A stretch of DNA of 64,000 nt from Flavobacterium sp. 1 (GTDB lineage Bacteria > Bacteroidota > Bacteroidia > Flavobacteriales > Flavobacteriaceae), in contig NZ_PGER01000001.1 in assembly GCF_002797935.1 (NCBI RefSeq), forward strand, positions 2,666,001 through 2,730,000, written 5' to 3'. The notes below the pieces were generated by a model. That model worked only from the letters and a program-made list of their open reading frames with translations. It was not told where the DNA came from and searched no databases. Made by a program: the position numbers and the translations under genes. Below, in pieces: positions 56,341 to 64,000 of this stretch (position 1 is its first letter; the number at the start of each line of letters is the position of its first letter).

Positions 56341-57477
56341 ATGGAAGACACAAAAGAAATGGATGTTCCACAAGTTGCGAATATCCCAAAAAAACAACAA
56401 GTTATTGCGGTACTATCTTCATTGTCTAATTGCAATCAGAATAGTTATGAAATTTCAGAAACCGCTTTGCAAGAAAAAGCAACGTCAAGAATAACTACGG
56501 CGTTAAAAGATTCAACACTAACCGATTTTATTGGCAAGTGGGAACTGGTTTGGGGACCTTGCTTAAAGAATTCTGTTGTTAGCGATAAAAAAAATAATCC
56601 CAAACATGTTGGACAATATGTTACGGACAACACCATGTATGTTGTAAAATCTCAAGATCCAGAAGACCCTACCAAAACCTTATATGTAGTTGCAGTGGCA
56701 GGTACTAATGCCATTTCAGATTTTGGATGGGTGGATGAGGATGCAAAAGTAGGAGTAATGGTAGATTGGAATGGTGTCCCAAAGGCTAAAATTTCTAAGG
56801 GTAGTTCAGATGGTTTGGGTATATTATTAAAAATGAAAGATAATAAAAACGATTTACTACAATTTTTTAGTACGCTCAACTTGAATGAAAATGTAGAAAT
56901 AGCAACTTGTGGTCACAGTTTGGGTGGTGCATTGTCTCCGCTATTGGCTTTGAAATTGATTGAGATGAAAGAAATAAATACAATTAATAATCTTACTGTT
57001 TCTTGTTATCCTAGTGCAGGGCCTACCTCAGGAAATGCTGCATTGGCTAGATTTGCCGAAAAAAAATTGGCTAACAACTACCATTCTGTAATCAATAATT
57101 ACGACATAGTTCCTCACGCATGGGAAGTAGCAATGCTTGATAAAATACCAACCATCTATAATAGTGATGCCTATGGAAGATTAGCATTGACAGGAAAGTC
57201 ACTAGATCTTTTAAGATTCAAAGAAAGTCAAGTGAAATTAATTTTGGCCAACTATACTCGTATTTATGGAAGAACCACACACGAATATACTTTTGATGGA
57301 AAACCTAAAGGAGCAAGCGAAGCACCAATGAGTTTGAATATATCCGCTTTATCAGAAGGAAATGATCATTTTTTTTGTCAAGCATCTTATCAACATACAA
57401 CAGTTTACAATCAGTCTAATGCCCTTGATTTCCCCAAGGAAGTGACTTTGGAAATACAAAAATACATACAACCGTAA
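56341..57477 (+). CDS. Lipase-like protein (class 3 lipase fold)
   Basis: A 378-residue protein with the class 3 lipase fold: a strand YVVAVAGTNAISDFGW with oxyanion-like Gly-Thr, then the nucleophile elbow ATCGHSLGGALSPLLAL (catalytic Ser), VSCYPSAGPTSGN and NNYDIVPHAWE (Asp and His region). The upstream ATG at 56308 gives 11 extra residues, but the ATG at 56341 follows an A-rich spacer and is preferred. There is no signal peptide, so it is cytoplasmic or exported by another route. Its isolated position, framed by dispersed repeats, suggests horizontal gain. Confidence 0.85.
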   Translation: MEDTKEMDVPQVANIPKKQQVIAVLSSLSNCNQNSYEISETALQEKATSRITTALKDSTLTDFIGKWELVWGPCLKNSVVSDKKNNPKHVGQYVTDNTMYVVKSQDPEDPTKTLYVVAVAGTNAISDFGWVDEDAKVGVMVDWNGVPKAKISKGSSDGLGILLKMKDNKNDLLQFFSTLNLNENVEIATCGHSLGGALSPLLALKLIEMKEINTINNLTVSCYPSAGPTSGNAALARFAEKKLANNYHSVINNYDIVPHAWEVAMLDKIPTIYNSDAYGRLALTGKSLDLLRFKESQVKLILANYTRIYGRTTHEYTFDGKPKGASEAPMSLNISALSEGNDHFFCQASYQHTTVYNQSNALDFPKEVTLEIQKYIQP

Positions 57478-57523
57478 TTGATTTTGTTCAATGAAAGTTG
57501 AAAATTTATTTTGAACTTAAAAT

Positions 57524-57567
57524 AAAAAACCACGAAATAACAGTTATGTTATTTCGTGGTTTTTTTT
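57524..57567 (+). terminator. Terminator of the lipase-like gene
   Basis: Long perfect stem AAAAAACCACGAAATAAC with GTTATTTCGTGGTTTTTT, loop AGTTAT. Confidence 0.93.
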
Positions 57568-57664
57568 ATTTCCAATAGAGGACAACACAAAATAACTGGG
57601 CTATTGAACGATTTTTTAACGAAGAAAAAGGGAGAAAGATCCAGACAAAACAAAGTTCATTTAA

Positions 57665-57765
57665 CTCCAGCTCGGCGAAGTCTTCCGACTTCGCCACACA
57701 TGGTGAGCAGGCAATACAACTCCGCAATCAAAATCCTTAGGAGAAGAAGAGCCCCACTATCAACA
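57665..57765. repeat. Dispersed repeat family, copy B
   Basis: Hairpin GGCGAAGTCTTCCGACTTCGCC in two parts (GGCGAAGTC, GACTTCGCC) at 57674-57695, then GCAATACAACTCCGCAATCAA and decayed sequence. It sits just before the fabF-type gene. Confidence 0.8.
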
Positions 57766-57785
57766 GCACTTAACAAAAAACAAAC

Positions 57786-59024
57786 CTATACTTCCTGAAA
57801 AATCAAAGTAGAATTATGTCCGCCAAAGCCAAAAGCATTGCTCATTGCTGTTTGTATATTTTTTTGCAAAGGTTCATTCCTTACGATTTGAATATTTTCA
57901 GGAATTTCGGGATCAATATTTTCTATGTTGATGGTGGGCGGAATTGTATTTTCATTGATTGATTTTATAGCCAGAATAGCTTCAATTGCTCCTGCTGCTC
58001 CCAATAAATGTCCTGTCATCGATTTGCTGGAGCTTACCCACAAATTTTTCGAACCTTTAAACGTTTTGTTTACGGCTTTCAATTCGGCAATATCTCCAAC
58101 AGGCGTCGAAGTCGCATGTAAATTCAAATAATCCAATTGCGATATATCCAGTTTTGCTTCTTCCAGAGCCAGCTGCATTGCTTTGGCAGCGCCTAAACCT
58201 TCAGGATGAGGTGATGTCATGTGATACGCATCTGCAGTCATTGAAGCGCCGGCTAATTCGGCATAAATTTTGGCTCCGCGTTTTTTGGCGTGTTCATACT
58301 CTTCCAAAATCAATGCTCCTGCTCCTTCCCCCATCACAAAACCATCACGGTCTTTATCAAAAGGACGACTGGCTGTGAGCGGATCGTTATTTCTGGCAGA
58401 CATTGCTTTCATGGCACAAAAACCACCAACCGAAGCCGCAGTAATAGGCGCTTCTGAGCCACCGCTTACAAATATTTTGGCCTTGCCAAGACGGATGTAA
58501 TTAAAGGCATCCATAATGGCAGTATTAGAAGTCGCACAGGCAGAAACCGTGGTGTAATTAATCCCCTGCAGACCAAATTTCATAGAAATCATTCCAGAAG
58601 CCATATTCACAATTAATCGGGGTACAAAAAACGGACTAAACCTTGGAACATAATTGCCCGTTACATAATTTTCAACTTCAGATTCAAAAGTTTCCATTCC
58701 GCCTTGCCCGACTCCCCAAATTACACCAATATCGAAAGGATCGATTTTAGAAATATCCAGTCCAGAATCTTCCAATGCCTGTGATGCACTGTACAACGCA
58801 TATTGCGTAAACAAATCGCTGCGTTTTATTTCGTTTCGATCCAGATATTTTTGGGGTTCAAAATCCTTTATTTCAGCAGCAATTTGTGTACGGAATTTTG
58901 AAGCATCAAAACGGGTGATAATCCCCGTACTGCTTTTCCCTTCAAGACTGTTTTTCCAAAAAGATGCCACATCATTTCCCAACGGATTTATGGTTCCTAA
59001 TCCTGTAATTACAACTCGTTTCAT
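57786..59024 (-). CDS. fabF: Beta-ketoacyl-ACP synthase II
   Basis: A 412-residue condensing enzyme of fatty-acid synthesis. The thiolase fold is complete with Cys163 (TTVSACATSNTA), His303 (HATSTPVGD) and His339 (SSSKSMTGHLLGAAGA), the KAS I/II triad. The overall length fits FabF. It is not in the usual fab cluster: the start overlaps the stop of a DUF2798 gene by 4 bases (ATGA), and it sits in accessory DNA. It may be a second copy serving a special lipid or a polyketide-like product rather than the housekeeping enzyme. Confidence 0.93.
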   Translation of the reverse strand: MKRVVITGLGTINPLGNDVASFWKNSLEGKSSTGIITRFDASKFRTQIAAEIKDFEPQKYLDRNEIKRSDLFTQYALYSASQALEDSGLDISKIDPFDIGVIWGVGQGGMETFESEVENYVTGNYVPRFSPFFVPRLIVNMASGMISMKFGLQGINYTTVSACATSNTAIMDAFNYIRLGKAKIFVSGGSEAPITAASVGGFCAMKAMSARNNDPLTASRPFDKDRDGFVMGEGAGALILEEYEHAKKRGAKIYAELAGASMTADAYHMTSPHPEGLGAAKAMQLALEEAKLDISQLDYLNLHATSTPVGDIAELKAVNKTFKGSKNLWVSSSKSMTGHLLGAAGAIEAILAIKSINENTIPPTINIENIDPEIPENIQIVRNEPLQKNIQTAMSNAFGFGGHNSTLIFQEV

Positions 59025-59245
59025 TTCATTATTTTTTTTGGAATTATAAAACTTACCATTTTTTCAACAAATGGCGAAATAATTAAGATGGCAGGAATCA
59101 CTATTAAATATGCTACTAGCCAAGATTTTAGCCAAACGGCTAAATGTAAATGTGCCCAACCAAGGTTTATCGTTATCAATGTAAAGGAAATAATTCCCGT
59201 TGTGACGATTCCCATTATCAATGCAAATGCGATTTTCTCTTTCAT
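59021..59245 (-). CDS. DUF2798 small membrane protein
   Basis: A 74-residue membrane protein with two predicted helices (IAFALIMGIVTTGIISFTLI and WLVAYLIVIPAILIISPF), matching the DUF2798 family (GxxTTGxxSF, then AYLxxxP). It overlaps the fabF start by 4 bases and is translationally coupled to it. DUF2798 genes often sit beside TetR regulators and oxidoreductases, as here. Function unknown. Confidence 0.88.
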   Translation of the reverse strand: MKEKIAFALIMGIVTTGIISFTLITINLGWAHLHLAVWLKSWLVAYLIVIPAILIISPFVEKMVSFIIPKKIMK

Positions 59246-59305
59246 GGATTCTATTTTTTAAAATATCTGAATATTATATTACGAAGTCATTTCCTGAACT
59301 CTTGT

Positions 59306-59491
59306 CTAGTTCATTAGTTGAAGTGCTTCTTCTGAAGAGGACAGGTACAAACGATACATATCTTCAGTTTGTCCAATTCTAATTTCAAATTCATTCTGTT
59401 CTAGTCCTGCAACAAACTGTTCCGCTGCTACAGCGGGTGAAATACCTGCACTTCCGCCTGAGATTAAAACGGTGTTATTTGTTGTTTTAAT
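59306..59491 (-). pseudogene. Internally deleted short-chain dehydrogenase gene
   Basis: A 62-codon reading frame encodes the N-terminal dinucleotide-binding start of an SDR enzyme (KTTNNTVLISGGSAGI) joined directly to the C-terminal tail (SPAVAAEQFVAGLEQNEFEIRIGQ, ending LQLMN). The middle, roughly 180-200 residues including the YxxxK active site, is missing, and the expected ATG reads ATT. It lies beside tetR with an operator just upstream, so it was probably the regulator's former target. Confidence 0.75.
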
Positions 59492-59513
59492 TTTTATTGT
59501 TTTTTTTTTAAAT

Positions 59514-59527
59514 ATACCAATCGGTAT
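59514..59527. promoter_or_regulatory. TetR operator, copy 1
   Basis: Inverted repeat ATACCAATCGGTAT immediately upstream of the deleted SDR gene and downstream of the tetR stop. It is nearly identical to the site at 60186. Confidence 0.75.
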
Positions 59528-59545
59528 GTTTTTGATTAAATTTTT

Positions 59546-60139
59546 TTATTCTACTATTTCTTCATTAATAATTTTAACGACTCTGTTTAAAGCTAGGTAT
59601 AAATTATCCGGTTTATTTGCCAATTTGGAAAGCAAAATACCGCCTTCAATTAGCATTATAAATGTATTAGCATAATCCTTTGGATTAATTTCTTTGTTAA
59701 ACTCTTTTTTTTCAATGCCTAATTCAATAATTTTTGCCACTCTCTCAGCCCAATTCACAAACGAATGCTGTACTGTGGTTTTCATAAAAGGCATTGCATC
59801 ATCCGCTTCTATCGCTGAATTTAGTAATGGGCATCCCCCTTTTTCAAAAATTGGAGACCAATTATTTCGATAAAAATCAGTAAATGCAATAAGTTGATTG
59901 TAAGCCTTATTCTCCGTTGCAATAGCCTCCCCCATTTTCTTTGATAATTCTCCTGAACTGTGCTTGAATACTGCAACAACAACCTCTTCTTTGTTTTTAA
60001 AATTCCCATATATACTTCCTTTTGTAAGTCCGGTTGCAGCTGTAATATCAGACAAAGATGTTCCAGCATATCCATTTTTATTAAAAAGGGAGGCTGTTTT
60101 TTCTATAATCAGTTGACGTGTTTGTTCTGCTTTTGACAT
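59546..60139 (-). CDS. TetR/AcrR-family repressor
   Basis: A 197-residue repressor. The N-terminal HTH (about 10-55) reads LIIEKTASLFNKNGYAGTSLSD, ITAATGLTKGSIYGNFKNKEEVV; the C-terminal ligand-binding domain has GGCPLLNSAIEADDAMPF and AERVAKIIELGIEK, similar to the QacR/ArpR-like group. It lies between the SDR relic and its own operator (60186-60199), which overlaps its promoter, so autorepression is likely. The effector is unknown. Confidence 0.92.
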   Translation of the reverse strand: MSKAEQTRQLIIEKTASLFNKNGYAGTSLSDITAATGLTKGSIYGNFKNKEEVVVAVFKHSSGELSKKMGEAIATENKAYNQLIAFTDFYRNNWSPIFEKGGCPLLNSAIEADDAMPFMKTTVQHSFVNWAERVAKIIELGIEKKEFNKEINPKDYANTFIMLIEGGILLSKLANKPDNLYLALNRVVKIINEEIVE

Positions 60140-60185
60140 TTTAAAAAGATAATATTATAAATTTATTGGACAAAGATATAAAATA

Positions 60186-60199
60186 ATACCGAACGGTAT
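60186..60199. promoter_or_regulatory. TetR operator, copy 2 (tetR promoter)
   Basis: Perfect inverted repeat ATACCGAACGGTAT, 46 bases upstream of the tetR start codon. It matches the site at 59514 in both arms (ATACC and GGTAT). Confidence 0.8.
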
Positions 60200-60282
60200 A
60201 TTTTTTTTATGAAAAAAAAATATACAACAATCGTACCATGACGATAATGATATCTGCTCAACAGATAAAATACCTCAGCTCT

Positions 60283-60430
60283 ACGAAGTCTCCCGACTTC
60301 GTTACACACGCTTAGCAAGGAATACAATTCCACAATTCAATTCCACAATCAAAGTTCCTCACTCTAAAGAAGCGAACAAGACGTTAGCGTGCCTCTTTAT
60401 CAAAAGTAAATCCAACAAATCCTTGAGTAA
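60283..60430. repeat. Dispersed repeat family, copy C
   Basis: Hairpin ACGAAGTCTCCCGACTTCGT, then AATACAATTCCACAATTCAA and TTCCACAATCAAAG, with a partial internal duplication, ending in AAATCCAACAAATCC. Confidence 0.78.
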
Positions 60431-60963
60431 ATTTTCTAATTGATACAACTTTATTGAGAATTATATTAAAATAAATAGTAATTAACTTTCAAAAAACAAT
60501 AAAAAATGTATTTTATCGATTATTTATGTATTTTTGTTAATACTCAATACTACTCCAAAAAAAGTTTATTCAAACAAAAAATAGTAATCATTTGATTATC
60601 AGACACTTTTTTAAAAAACATTTATTTTGCCTTAATTATGTCAAAAAGTAAAAAACAAAAAGCAATGAATTGATTAAAAACTTAAAAAAACATGCTGTAG
60701 GAATTTAAAAACATTGATGCGGTAAAACACTATATAAAATAAAGTTTTTTCTGCATTAATTATAACTCTAAGTTATATTCTACAATTTAAATCACACGAA
60801 AACAAAACTATACTCTGTAATATTGCTGGAAGAAGCAGTCTCATAAAATGCATATTATAATATGCTTTAAGGTGCTTTTATATCTTTTTGCATTGTTTTT
60901 AGTGTAGTTTCTTTTTACATTTTTTACAATAGGAAATTCTATTTTAAATAAATATTGATTTAT
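60431..60963. other. AT-rich intergenic region
   Basis: About 530 very AT-rich bases with no convincing ORF. A TATTTTGCC at about 60620 may be a promoter, but no transcript can be assigned. Confidence 0.4.
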
Positions 60964-61368
60964 ATGTTTCTCACATTTGTACACAATAAAGTTCTATTTC
61001 ACTATGGAACAAAAAAATGGCAGTATTCTTTTAATGAAATTAGCTGCCTGGGTTTAATCAGAAAAAAGACGACTTTTTATCTTGAAGATGGTTCTTTTAT
61101 TGCGGTTACGGCTTTAGCTTATTATTGCATGCTTTTTTCAGATATAATAGATTTATACTATTTAGTTCCTACAATACTATGTTATACTGTGATTACTATT
61201 CTGCGATTTAACAATATAGCTGAATTCGAATACTATGTACTAGTCCAAGATATTTACGGCAAGGAAACCAAAATTAAAATTAAGGCAATTGATAGACAGA
61301 CAATAAGAAAACAAATAGATATATACTTGAATCAAAAGTTTGAACAATTAGTGCAAAAAAGCATTTAA
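60964..61368 (+). CDS. Small hypothetical protein with two membrane segments
   Basis: A 134-residue protein. The ATG at 60964 is chosen over a TTG nine bases upstream. Hydrophobic stretches at about 45-60 (AVTALAYYCMLFSDII) and 62-80 (LYYLVPTILCYTVITIL) predict two membrane helices; the N- and C-terminal thirds are polar and would be cytoplasmic. I cannot assign a family. It is 18 bases from a further tiny ORF on the same strand. Confidence 0.6.
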   Translation: MFLTFVHNKVLFHYGTKKWQYSFNEISCLGLIRKKTTFYLEDGSFIAVTALAYYCMLFSDIIDLYYLVPTILCYTVITILRFNNIAEFEYYVLVQDIYGKETKIKIKAIDRQTIRKQIDIYLNQKFEQLVQKSI

Positions 61369-61386
61369 ATAATTAAAATTAGTAAA

Positions 61387-61479
61387 ATGCAGTTTATAAA
61401 AATCTCAAACTACGATTTAGCTTTAATAGGTATAGCCATAATATATGGCTTTATCATTACTATCAGAAAAAGTGAATAA
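61387..61479 (+). CDS. Tiny membrane protein
   Basis: A 30-codon ORF MQFIKISNYDLALIGIAIIY, then GFIITIRKSE, with one membrane helix and a positively charged end, 18 bases downstream of the previous gene. Such small one-helix ORFs are easily missed. It might be a membrane peptide or toxin-like product, but there is no direct support beyond composition and position. Confidence 0.4.
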   Translation: MQFIKISNYDLALIGIAIIYGFIITIRKSE

Positions 61480-61598
61480 CATCTTTTATATTTCTTAACT
61501 CTAAAAAGAGTTTAACATTGTAAATTAAAACCTATGATAACTATACAACCATTTGGTAATCTGTTACTTTAATTACGCAAGATTCCCTCAAATTAATT

Positions 61599-61988
61599 AT
61601 GAAAACTTTTTCTATAAAAAAAAATATTAAAAGCCTAAGAGAGTTGAAAAATTATACTCAAGAATACATGGCAGAACAGCTGGGAATTACACAAGCAGGC
61701 TATAGTAAAATAGAAAAAGGAAAAACAGATTTGAGTTACAAGAAATTAGAAGAGATTGCTCGTATTTTAGGAGTTAGCGTCGAAGCAATCATTACATTTG
61801 ATACACAAAAATATTTCAATAGTTTCAATAATATAAATGGAGATTATAACGGCAGTATCCTTATCAATTCAGATGTCTGCCCAATGATAACAAAACTATA
61901 TGAAGATAAAATTGAGCTTTTAGAAAAACTCCTCATAAAAACCGATTCAGAATTAGAACAGTATAGAAAAAAATATGGTCCATTATAG
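61599..61988 (+). CDS. XRE-family transcriptional regulator
   Basis: A 129-residue regulator. The N-terminal HTH_3 domain (about 8-65) is classical: IKSLRELKNYTQEYMAEQLG, ITQAGYSKIEKGKTDLSYKK, LEEIARILGVSVEAI. The C-terminal half has a Leu-rich helix (YEDKIELLEKLLIKTDSELEQY) predicted to form a coiled coil for dimerisation. It follows the small membrane ORFs by 119 bases and may regulate them. Confidence 0.9.
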   Translation: MKTFSIKKNIKSLRELKNYTQEYMAEQLGITQAGYSKIEKGKTDLSYKKLEEIARILGVSVEAIITFDTQKYFNSFNNINGDYNGSILINSDVCPMITKLYEDKIELLEKLLIKTDSELEQYRKKYGPL

Positions 61989-61989
61989 C

Positions 61990-62140
61990 CACCAGCTCAG
62001 CAAAGTCTTTCGAGTTCGCCATACACGTTGAGTAAGCAATACAATTCCTCAATCAAAGTCCTTGAGAGGAACGAAGCAGCCTCTCTATCAAAAATAAATC
62101 CAACAAAATCATCGAAACGGATATCCCCATATTTCCAACT
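61990..62140. repeat. Dispersed repeat family, copy D
   Basis: A decayed hairpin CAAAGTCTTTCGAGTTCG, then GCAATACAATTCCTCAATCA and GAGAGGAACGAAGCAGCCTC. It fills the gap before the ArsR gene. Confidence 0.75.
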
Positions 62141-62213
62141 TCTACAAAATAATTCTCAAAAAATTTGCGTAGCTACTTAACTACACTTATATTTGTAGTC
62201 AAATAACTTCACG

Positions 62214-62537
62214 ATGAATTTAAGAAGAGACGTTTTTCAGGCAATTGCCGATCCCACACGCAGAGCAATACTGATGCTGGTAACTACACAATCGATGACA
62301 GCGGGAACAATTGCATCCAATTTTGACACGGCAAGACCAACGGTTTCAAAACATCTACAAATTTTAACCGAATGTGACCTGCTCACTGCCGAACAAAGCG
62401 GAAGGGAAATCTACTACCATCTGAATGCAAAAAAAATGAAAGAGATAGCCGATTTTATAGAACCTTTCCGAAAAATGTGGGATGACCGATTTAATAAACT
62501 GGAAGACATTATGAAAAATTACAAACCAAAAGAATAA
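62214..62537 (+). CDS. ArsR-family winged-helix regulator
   Basis: A 107-residue regulator of the ArsR type with HTH ([19 protein letters not shown], then [17 protein letters not shown]) and the winged region ([17 protein letters not shown]). It lacks Cys metal sites, so it is the non-metal subgroup that typically pairs with SRPBCC proteins, as here: 5 bases separate it from the next gene, in one operon. Confidence 0.93.
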   Translation: MNLRRDVFQAIADPTRRAILMLVTTQSMTAGTIASNFDTARPTVSKHLQILTECDLLTAEQSGREIYYHLNAKKMKEIADFIEPFRKMWDDRFNKLEDIMKNYKPKE

Positions 62538-62542
62538 ACGCC

Positions 62543-63007
62543 ATGGAACTAAAAACAAAAATCAATGCCGTTGACGGCAAGCAGGAATTAGTGATCACAA
62601 GAGCATTTGATCTGCCTTTGGAATTACTGTTCAAAGCCTATGCAGAACCCGAAATTGTCGCGCAGTGGATGGGAACAAAAGTGCTGAAACTTGAAAACAA
62701 AAATCACGGCAGTTATCAATTTGAAACTACTGATCCTAAAGGAAACAAACATAGCTTTAACGGAACAATCCATGAGTTTATCCTTAACGAAAAAATCACA
62801 AGAACATTTGAAATGAGCAATACCCCCTTTGGCGTTCAGCTGGAATTTTTAGAATTTGAAAAAGTGACTGACAGCACCAGCAAACTCACCATGCACGTGG
62901 TTTATAAATCAGTCGAAATCAGAGACCAGATTCTAAAACTTCCATTCGCACAAGGAATAAATATGGCGCATAACCGCCTGCAGGAAATCGTAAACCAATT
63001 AAAATAA
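62543..63007 (+). CDS. SRPBCC-domain (AHSA1-like) protein
   Basis: A 154-residue START/SRPBCC-fold protein: FDLPLELLFKAYAEPEIVAQW and YQFETTDPKGNKHSFNGTIHE are typical of the Aha1-like subgroup, which forms a hydrophobic ligand cavity. The ligand is unknown. It is in an operon with the upstream ArsR regulator and the downstream DoxX gene, a common arrangement. Confidence 0.93.
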   Translation: MELKTKINAVDGKQELVITRAFDLPLELLFKAYAEPEIVAQWMGTKVLKLENKNHGSYQFETTDPKGNKHSFNGTIHEFILNEKITRTFEMSNTPFGVQLEFLEFEKVTDSTSKLTMHVVYKSVEIRDQILKLPFAQGINMAHNRLQEIVNQLK

Positions 63008-63013
63008 TATATC

Positions 63014-63394
63014 ATGACAAAGAAAAACAGAATAATTTATTGGACAGCCACAGCACTTTTGTCTGTTGGCATGTTAGGAAGCGGTATATCACAGTTGCTG
63101 CACACCAAAGAAATGAATGAACTTATTGCCCACACTGGCTATCCAATGTACTTTATGAACATTATCGGCGTTTGGAAAATCCTTGGAGTTATCGCTATTT
63201 TAATCCCAAAAAACAAACTCTTAAAAGAATGGGCATACGCAGGATTCTTTTTCCTGATGACGGGCGCATTATTTTCGCATTTGGCAATGGGCGATGCCGG
63301 GAAAGCTATTTTTGGACCGCTTTTTCAAACCATTTTTATAATTCTGTCTTGGTATTTCAGACCAACTGACAGAAAGTTAACTGCAGTAAATTAA
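63014..63394 (+). CDS. DoxX-like membrane protein
   Basis: A 126-residue protein with four predicted helices (IIYWTATALLSVGMLGSG, YFMNIIGVWKILGVIAIL, AYAGFFFLMTGALFSHLA, IFGPLFQTIFIILSW), matching the DoxX family of small quinone-associated membrane proteins. It completes the ArsR-SRPBCC-DoxX operon, 6 bases after the previous gene. Confidence 0.9.
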   Translation: MTKKNRIIYWTATALLSVGMLGSGISQLLHTKEMNELIAHTGYPMYFMNIIGVWKILGVIAILIPKNKLLKEWAYAGFFFLMTGALFSHLAMGDAGKAIFGPLFQTIFIILSWYFRPTDRKLTAVN

Positions 63395-63410
63395 CTAAGG
63401 AATTCCAAAC

Positions 63411-63451
63411 AAAACCCGCTCCGTATTCTCACGACTTTGCAGAGCGGGTTT
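63411..63451. terminator. Bidirectional terminator
   Basis: Stem AAACCCGCTC with GAGCGGGTTT around a 20-base loop, 17 bases after the DoxX stop. Confidence 0.82.
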
Positions 63452-63497
63452 ATTTAAACTCCCTAAAAAAACTTCTTTAAAGCGGAAATCCAAAAAT

Positions 63498-63701
63498 TTA
63501 AATAATCTTATTGTCTATGGCAAAAGAAAGGGCTTCTGCGAAATTTTTAACCTCAAAAATTTCGAAAATTTTTCTTCTGTAATATTTTATGGTATCAGGA
63601 GAAACAAACATTTTTTCTGTAATCTGATTTATCGTTGACCCTTGAGTAGTTCCCTCAATCGTGTGCAAAAACACAATCTCTATTGCTATTCTATAATTAT
63701 T
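63498..63701 (-). pseudogene. Fragment of a LuxR-type DNA-binding domain gene
   Basis: On the reverse strand an open frame of about 67 codons without ATG start encodes IEIVFLHTIEGTTQGS, ITEKMFVSPDTIKYYRRKIF and EIFEVKNFAEALSF, ending at 63498. The middle segment is a LuxR/GerE helix-turn-helix. A stop (TAA) just upstream (63702-63704) cuts off the N-terminal part, so it is a 5'-truncated relic. Confidence 0.65.
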
Positions 63702-64000
63702 TTAGTTAATGTGATTAGCTAACGCTTGAGCGCTTTGTTCCTCTCAATAAAGCACTGATGGGAATATTCCAGCTAAGTCAAAACCCTTTTATCATGCACC
63801 TCCTCAGCAAACAAAGATTTCACTAGTTTTTGATATTTAAAAACAACATTCCAACTTAAAATTTATTTTACAAAATTATCGGCAATTATTATAATAAAAA
63901 CCCTATACATATATAAAAATCAAAGAATATATTAACAAAAACTACTCATTAACACTAAACAATCGATTACAATTTGTCATTTTTTATGATAAATAAAAAA
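63702..64000. other. Non-coding right edge of the window
   Basis: About 300 bases without a gene. GCGCTTTGTTCCTCTCAA near 63730 resembles, in reverse orientation, the GAGAGGAACGAAGC word of the dispersed repeat family. The last 170 bases are AT-rich with no feature recognised. Confidence 0.45.

Noticed and set aside
57556..57798. 80-codon forward ORF
   Set aside because: Covers a terminator and repeat copy B; overlaps the fabF 3' end; no protein-like pattern.

Overview
The window is AT-rich chromosomal DNA from a member of the Bacteroidota, almost certainly a Flavobacterium or close relative. The evidence is a gliding-motility lipoprotein gene (gldI), two large secreted proteins with type IX secretion (T9SS) C-terminal sorting domains, a class III glutamine synthetase beside a eukaryotic-type one, several promoters with the Bacteroidota -7 box TAnnTTTG, little sign of Shine-Dalgarno sequences, and many SPII lipoproteins. 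No rRNA, tRNA, CRISPR array or intact insertion sequence was seen.

Layout. 0-9 kb: 3'-truncated guaA, two envelope proteins, a RidA-like protein, a CLC antiporter, then nrnA-gldI and two cyclophilin-FKBP fusion isomerases. 9-17 kb: a frameshifted small gene, a frameshifted TPR sensor kinase, a GNAT acetyltransferase, purM, an OmpA-like protein and an NAD-dependent reductase. 17-31 kb: a 1911-residue T9SS adhesin with an 11-unit higher-order repeat, the divergent glutamine synthetase pair, terC, a MITE-like insertion and a second T9SS protein. 31-42 kb: esterase, AraC regulator, an IcmF-type mutase split by a frameshift at a GC-rich palindrome, purU, a DUF4197 protein, a hydrolase, a BtuF-like protein and pyrF. 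42-54 kb: a stress/envelope cluster (CsbD, AI-2E-type permease, short AraC regulator, response regulator, PAS kinase, lipoproteins, YihY/BrkB, porin), an OmpA/TSP3 protein with a frameshift, and prfA. 54-64 kb: accessory DNA with an AlbA_2-domain protein, a small possible B3-like DNA-binding protein, a lipase-like protein, a fabF homologue with DUF2798, an internally deleted SDR gene, tetR with two matching operators, small membrane ORFs, an XRE regulator, an ArsR-SRPBCC-DoxX operon and a LuxR fragment.

Themes. (1) Four otherwise intact genes are broken by single-base frameshifts in or beside homopolymer runs (about 9100, 11157, 36471 and 52313); this is either systematic sequencing error or recent decay. 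(2) Short GC-rich palindromic elements sit inside housekeeping coding genes (icmF, pyrF). (3) The 55.8-62.1 kb region carries a dispersed intergenic repeat family. (4) The two glutamine synthetase genes share an identically spaced TGAGCA-N8-TATATTTG promoter and have further operator-like repeats between them. I found no clearly new multi-gene system. The best candidates for undescribed biology are the intragenic palindromes, the AlbA_2/B3-like pair and the adhesin's higher-order repeat.
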